Below are positions 62,838 to 64,000 of a stretch of 64,000 nucleotides of DNA, in pieces. The notes under the pieces were generated by a model. The model had not been told where the DNA came from. It saw only the letters and a list, made by a program, of their open reading frames with translations, and made no database searches. The position numbers were made by a program, and so were the translations under genes. Where the stretch lies: NCBI GenBank assembly GCA_922989275.2, contig OV277864.1, positions 48,049,550 to 48,113,549 of the forward strand, in the 5' to 3' direction. Every line of letters begins with the position of its first letter. The stretch's first letter is position 1. This stretch comes from Gari tellinella (taxonomy: Eukaryota; Mollusca; Bivalvia; Cardiida; Psammobiidae).

Positions 62838-63335
62838 GGGGGTAGGTACACCTTTGGAAAGCAATTACCAAATTCTTCAAACTTTGCATACAGAGAGTAA
62901 AATTAGTTTCTATGACAAAACTGGTGAAAAAAGTGGGGGTACCGGACCTTTCTTTTTCACAATTTGAGATTTTTCAAGGCTACCCCCCTAAATTGAAGCT
63001 TCATAAAAACTCCTACATTTTTGTACTACGGTTTTTCAATCTTTATTTAAACAATCTATTTGTACAAAAAGTATCCTAATTTATATTACCATAGTAAGAA
63101 TAAACCCTGAAAATAATTATTTTTCAAGATCCAAAATAAAAATGTTTGATTTCACTGGAAAGGAGTAAAATTTACCCCACCCACTTTTTTATAAAGGGAG
63201 AATAAGGCACAGTGAAAATTGCCCTACAAATTGTAGCAAACTAATTAACAAATTTTTTATTTGTTGTTTTTAGCCTTGCAAACATAAAGTTTTAGTGAAA
63301 TAGCAAATAGAAACACAGGGTCCCGGAACTTTTAA
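62834..63335 (+). mobile_element. Family K element K2, left part
   Basis: TTAA-GGGGGTAGGTACACC start; shares TTTACCCCACCCACTTT with K1. The right end is not reached because a pearl/Helentron-like element follows at 63336. Confidence 0.6.
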
Positions 63336-64000
63336 ACAAGGGCCACCATGGCCCTAAATCGCTCACCTGGTACACCATGTAAAACATGACCTATAGTTAC
63401 CTAGATTACGACTGTACATGACCCACAATCAACCTTAGAGTGTTAACAAGATTTTTTTATGATTTGACCTAGTTTCTGACCAGACACAATCCACATTTGA
63501 TTTTGACCTAGATTTGATGTAGGCAAAACATTCTGGCAATATTTCATTCACATCTAATGGGATTTGTAGCCTCTAGAGGGTTAACAATGTTTTTCTTTGA
63601 TTTGACCTAGTGACCTAAATTTTGATTGGACATGACCCATATTCAAACTTGACCTAGATATCAATTAGGCAAACAGTCTGACCAAGTTTCATTAAAATCC
63701 AATGAGATTTGAAGCCTCTAGAGTGTTAACAAAGTTTTTCTATGATTTGACCTAGTGACCTAGTTTTTGACCGGGCATAATCCATATTCGAACTTGACCT
63801 AGATATGAATGAGGCAAACATTTTGACCAAGTTTCATGAAGATAAGGTGAGATTTGTAGTCTATAGAGTGTAAACAAGGATTTCCTATGATTTGACCTAG
63901 TGACCTATTTTTTGACCCGACATGACCTATATTCGAACTTGACCTAGATATCAATTAGGCAAACATTCTGACTACTCACTAGAATGCATTAAATTCCAAT
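63336..64000 (-). mobile_element. Pearl/Helentron-like element (reverse), cut by the window edge
   Basis: ACAAGGGCCACCATGGCCCTAAATCGCTCACC is the 3' end in reverse, then four repeats of a 150-bp unit with TTTGACCTAGTGACCTA and GTAGCCTCTAGAGTGTTAAC, the complement of the unit at 22691-23649. The other end is outside the window. Confidence 0.75.

Overview
The window is animal nuclear DNA, most likely from a bivalve mollusc. It is AT-rich, the genes have small exons split by GT-AG introns, and the non-coding DNA is crowded with short palindromic transposons, tRNA-derived SINEs with mollusc-type tails, and pearl/Helentron-like elements with internal tandem repeats. Species cannot be fixed by eye. 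There is no bacterial or viral gene content and no CRISPR array. Almost every long open frame in the window is a repeat or a shadow; the real coding sequence lies in about twenty short exons.

Three genes were found by reading exons. (1) The first coding exon of an ELL-type RNA polymerase II elongation factor is on the minus strand at 3453-3584; the rest lies off the left edge. (2) A complete nurim (NRM) gene is on the plus strand at 7269-13299: four exons, 245 codons, a nuclear-envelope multi-pass membrane protein. (3) A complete SLC5 (SGLT-like) sodium/solute symporter gene is on the plus strand at 34088-58652: fifteen exons, 655 codons, all splice phases compatible. Its fold-defining parts match SGLT1, but many residues that bind sugar and sodium in SGLT1 are replaced, so its substrate is an open question.

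Layout: 1-3452 ELL intron; 3585-7268 spacer between the divergent ELL and NRM genes; 7269-13299 NRM with introns full of transposons; 13300-34087 intergenic DNA holding nested MITEs, three pearl/Helentron-like elements, a hAT-like and a Mutator-like non-autonomous element, and a 4.8-kb satellite at 25250-30100; 34088-58652 the transporter, whose 8.25-kb intron 9 is mostly one hAT-bounded insertion; 58653-64000 repeats downstream.

Repeat families are named here for reference. A (core GGATCC...), B (core GCAGAATGCGCC...) and C (core GATCAGAGGGCTCC...) are flanked by TTAA and start CCC or CTC, as piggyBac-type MITEs do. D and J both start CAGGGCT and make 6-bp target duplications. E and G are TA-flanked foldbacks. 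F is a 140-bp near-perfect palindrome. K is a TTAA-flanked element of about 0.9 kb. Many are nested, which gives direct evidence for target-site duplications. The paired arms of A, B, C and of the pearl-like terminal hairpins change together between copies, so the hairpins themselves seem to be maintained.
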